Shown one piece after another: positions 5,965 through 7,651 of a stretch of 7,651 bases of DNA; the stretch's first letter is position 1; each line of letters begins with the position of its first letter. Made by a program: the position numbers and the translations under genes. The DNA is from Deltaproteobacteria bacterium. Lineage in GTDB: Bacteria > Desulfobacterota > Binatia > UBA9968. The notes beneath the pieces are model-generated. The model made no database searches. It was not told the DNA's origin and saw nothing but the letters and a program-made list of their open reading frames with translations. Location: the NCBI GenBank assembly GCA_023250495.1, contig JAHFAP010000149.1, positions 1 through 7,651 on the forward strand, written 5' to 3'.

Positions 5965-5997
5965 AAGGCGCCTTGATCTTAAAGGCGCCTTTGTTGT
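5965..5997 (+). terminator. Hairpin terminator after the di-iron operon
   Basis: AAGGCGCCTT at 5965-5974 and again at 5982-5991 (a self-complementary decamer) form a perfect 10-bp stem with a 7-base loop. The tail TGTTGT is U-rich but interrupted. It separates the di-iron/small-protein pair from etfB. The weak U-run suggests partial readthrough is possible. Confidence 0.65.
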
Positions 5998-6038
5998 ATC
6001 CGTAACCGGCTAGTCTCAATTCAAGGGAGAACGAAACA

Positions 6039-6818
6039 TTGAACGTCATCGTCTGCGCCAAGGTCATTCCCGCCAGCTCGGTTACCATTGAAATCGATCC
6101 CGCCACCAAATGCATGGTGCGCAAAGGCGTCCCGCATGAGCTGGATCCGGCCGCGGCGAGCGCTCTAGAAGAGGGGCTTCGCTTGGTCGAAAAACACGGC
6201 GGCGCAGTGACGGTGCTCACCATGGGCATCGGCGACGCAACCGTGGGGATTCGGAACGCACTGGCGATGGGAGCGACCTCTGCGATTCATCTGTTCGATG
6301 ACGCTTTGGCCGGCTCCGACACTTTAGGCACGGCGAAGGCATTGGCAGCCGCCATCAAGAAGGAGCCCTTCGACCTGGTCATCTGCGCCTCCGAGGCGAG
6401 CGACAGCTACTCCGGCGTCGTAGCTGGCCAGATCGCGCAGCTGCTGGGGATTGTGCCGCTCACCTTCGCCAAAGAGATCGCGGTCGACGGGAAAAAAATC
6501 AACATCAAGCGGCAAAGTGAAACCGGCTATGACGTGGTCGAGGCGGAACTGCCCGCGCTGGTCAGCGTCACCAGCGGCATCAATGAGCCGCGATATCCCC
6601 AGCTCAAGGGGATCATGGCGGCAAAGAAGAAGGAGATCAAGAAATACACGGCCGCGGATTTGGGTCTCGGGCCGGACCAGGTCGGCGCCTCCGGCGCGCG
6701 GGAAAAGGTATTGACGGTTGGGCGGCCTCCGGCCCGTCAAGCGGGTAAAAAAATCACGGACGAGGGAGATGGCGGGAAGCAGATTGCCAATTTTCTCGCC
6801 GAGCTAAAAATAATCTAG
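6039..6818 (+). CDS. etfB: Electron transfer flavoprotein, beta subunit
   Basis: A 259-residue cytosolic protein that pairs with EtfA to carry electrons from flavin dehydrogenases such as acyl-CoA dehydrogenases to ETF:quinone oxidoreductase; the beta subunit holds AMP (or FAD in bifurcating types). The N-terminus MNVIVCAKVIPASS matches the usual 'MKIVVCVKQVPDT' pattern, followed by ELDPAAASALEEGLRL (34-49) and IGDATVGIRNALAMGA (64-79). The ETF-beta signature runs from about 157 to 195 (KRQSETGYDVVEAELPALVS then INEPRYPQLKGIMAAKKK). The start is a TTG (6039-6041), chosen because the conserved N-terminus begins there and GGGAG (6025-6029) lies nine bases upstream. etfA follows after a 78-base gap filled by a palindromic repeat. 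Whether this is an ordinary or a bifurcating ETF is not decided here. Confidence 0.93.
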   Translation: MNVIVCAKVIPASSVTIEIDPATKCMVRKGVPHELDPAAASALEEGLRLVEKHGGAVTVLTMGIGDATVGIRNALAMGATSAIHLFDDALAGSDTLGTAKALAAAIKKEPFDLVICASEASDSYSGVVAGQIAQLLGIVPLTFAKEIAVDGKKINIKRQSETGYDVVEAELPALVSVTSGINEPRYPQLKGIMAAKKKEIKKYTAADLGLGPDQVGASGAREKVLTVGRPPARQAGKKITDEGDGGKQIANFLAELKII

Positions 6819-6890
6819 TTTTGAATTTTGAATGATGAATTTTGAATTGAAGATTTTAACTCAACATTCAAAACTCAAAATTCAAAATTA
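6816..6890. repeat. AT-rich imperfect palindrome between etfB and etfA
   Basis: The outer 16 bases (6816-6831 and 6875-6890) are inverted copies matching at 15 of 16 positions. Inside, shorter 'gaattttgaat' units recur in both orientations. The element begins on the etfB stop codon (TAG, 6816-6818) and ends 6 bases before the etfA ATG. Its base composition contrasts sharply with the GC-rich genes around it, suggesting insertion of a mobile or amplified small repeat. It leaves no recognisable ribosome binding site for etfA. Confidence 0.8.
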
Positions 6891-6896
6891 GTTTTT

Positions 6897-7651
6897 ATGG
6901 CTGCTTTGATTTGGATCTACGGGGAGGTGGTCGATGAAAAGATCACGCCCACCACGCTCGAAATGCTGACGAAGGCTTCGGAAGTAGGGACGGCGGAGGC
7001 CATTTTGCTTGGACCGGCTCCGGAAGATGCCGTTTCAACTCTCGCCCAATACGGCGCGAGCAAGGTCCATCGCTCAGCGGACCCGCTGTTTCGCGACTAT
7101 CTGACCCTTCCCGCTCTGGATGTTGTTGCCGGATTGATCCAGCAGCATAGTCCGGCAGTGATGCTCTTTGCTTCGAGCTATGCGGGCCGCGACTTGGCGG
7201 CCGGCCTGAGCGCGAGGCTCGATTGCGGCGCTATCTTGGACGTCGGCGACTTTGTTTTGAAAGGCGGCTCTGTCGAAGCCACGATCCCGGCGCTTGGAGG
7301 AAGCTATCAGAACACCAGCACGTTGGTCAGTTCCGGAACAAAGATATTGCTCGTTCGGCCAAAGTCGTTCGAGCCAAAGCCGCGTCCACAAACAGCCGCC
7401 GTTGAAGAGATCCCTTTGCCTTCTGATCCGGCTATCCGCAAGGCCCATCTGGCCGATCGCGTAACTGTTAAGCCGGAAGGTCCCCAACTCGAAGGCGCCA
7501 ACGTGGTTGTCTCCGGCGGACGAGGTCTCAAATCGGCGGAGCATTTCGAGATGCTGCGGCAACTGGCGGAGCTCCTCGGCGGCGCGATCGGCGCGACGCG
7601 GGCGGCAGTGGATGCGGGCTGGGTGCCCTATGCCATGCAGGTCGGCCAGAC
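6897..7651 (+). CDS. etfA: Electron transfer flavoprotein, alpha subunit (3' end outside the window)
   Basis: An open frame runs without a stop from the ATG at 6897 to the window edge, giving 251 full codons of an expected 310-330. It opens MAALIWIYGEVVDEKITPTT, the usual EtfA N-terminal pattern, with FASSYAGRDLAAGLSARL (91-108) in domain I. The FAD-binding domain II begins about residue 200 with ANVVVSGGRGLKS (201-213) and continues with GATRAAVDAGWVPYAMQVGQ (232-251). The remaining glycine-rich FAD loop and C-terminus are missing. EtfA holds the electron-carrying FAD and pairs with EtfB upstream. No Shine-Dalgarno sequence precedes the ATG (only agttttt), because the palindromic repeat at 6816-6890 occupies that position. 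Confidence 0.92.
   Translation, partial: MAALIWIYGEVVDEKITPTTLEMLTKASEVGTAEAILLGPAPEDAVSTLAQYGASKVHRSADPLFRDYLTLPALDVVAGLIQQHSPAVMLFASSYAGRDLAAGLSARLDCGAILDVGDFVLKGGSVEATIPALGGSYQNTSTLVSSGTKILLVRPKSFEPKPRPQTAAVEEIPLPSDPAIRKAHLADRVTVKPEGPQLEGANVVVSGGRGLKSAEHFEMLRQLAELLGGAIGATRAAVDAGWVPYAMQVGQ

Noticed and set aside
6819..6890. Short recurring 'gaattttgaa' units as a CRISPR array
   Set aside because: Units are only about 10 bases, in both orientations and without spacers; an imperfect palindrome explains them.
7074..7562. Minus-strand open frame of 162 codons at the right end
   Set aside because: It is antisense to etfA, whose plus-strand frame is continuous and shows clear EtfA motifs.

Overview
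The window looks like a piece of a moderately GC-rich bacterial chromosome, probably from an uncultured soil or sediment lineage. Three things suggest this: an orphan NMT1/SsuA-type periplasmic binding protein, intergenic palindromes of the kind that translate as the spurious 'HPERSEGS' peptide, and an AT-rich 'ttttgaattttgaa' palindrome. The coding style and gene mix would fit a 'deltaproteobacterial', Binatota- or Methylomirabilota/Rokubacteria-like organism. That placement is an impression, not a result.

Layout. The left part (1-4796) is all on the minus strand. Reading with transcription, it holds pncB (nicotinate phosphoribosyltransferase), a secreted ABC-type substrate-binding protein, a RhlE-type DEAD-box RNA helicase, and then a trp control region followed by the 5' part of trpE, cut by the window edge. 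These genes are separated by non-coding stretches, two of which carry palindromic repeats, so they are probably not one operon. The right part (4987-7651) is on the plus strand: a ferritin-like di-iron protein of the PaaA/PaaC type, a 63-residue helical protein of unknown function 14 bases behind it, a hairpin terminator, then etfB and the first two thirds of etfA (electron transfer flavoprotein). etfA runs off the window.

The best signal is the trpE leader (476-655, minus strand). A good sigma70-like promoter is followed by an unannotated 18-codon leader peptide with three consecutive Trp codons. Next come a segment that can pair with the terminator's loop and upstream arm, a 13-bp hairpin with a U-run, and directly after it the trpE ribosome binding site. 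This is a complete transcription attenuator of the classical trpL kind, readable from sequence alone.

A second control signal is a perfect 7-7-7 inverted repeat (4830-4850) between the divergent pncB and di-iron genes, overlapping a TATAAT box. The di-iron protein, its small partner and the ETF could form a redox unit in which ETF handles electrons near a di-iron oxygenase. Only gene proximity supports this, and a terminator-like hairpin separates the two pairs.
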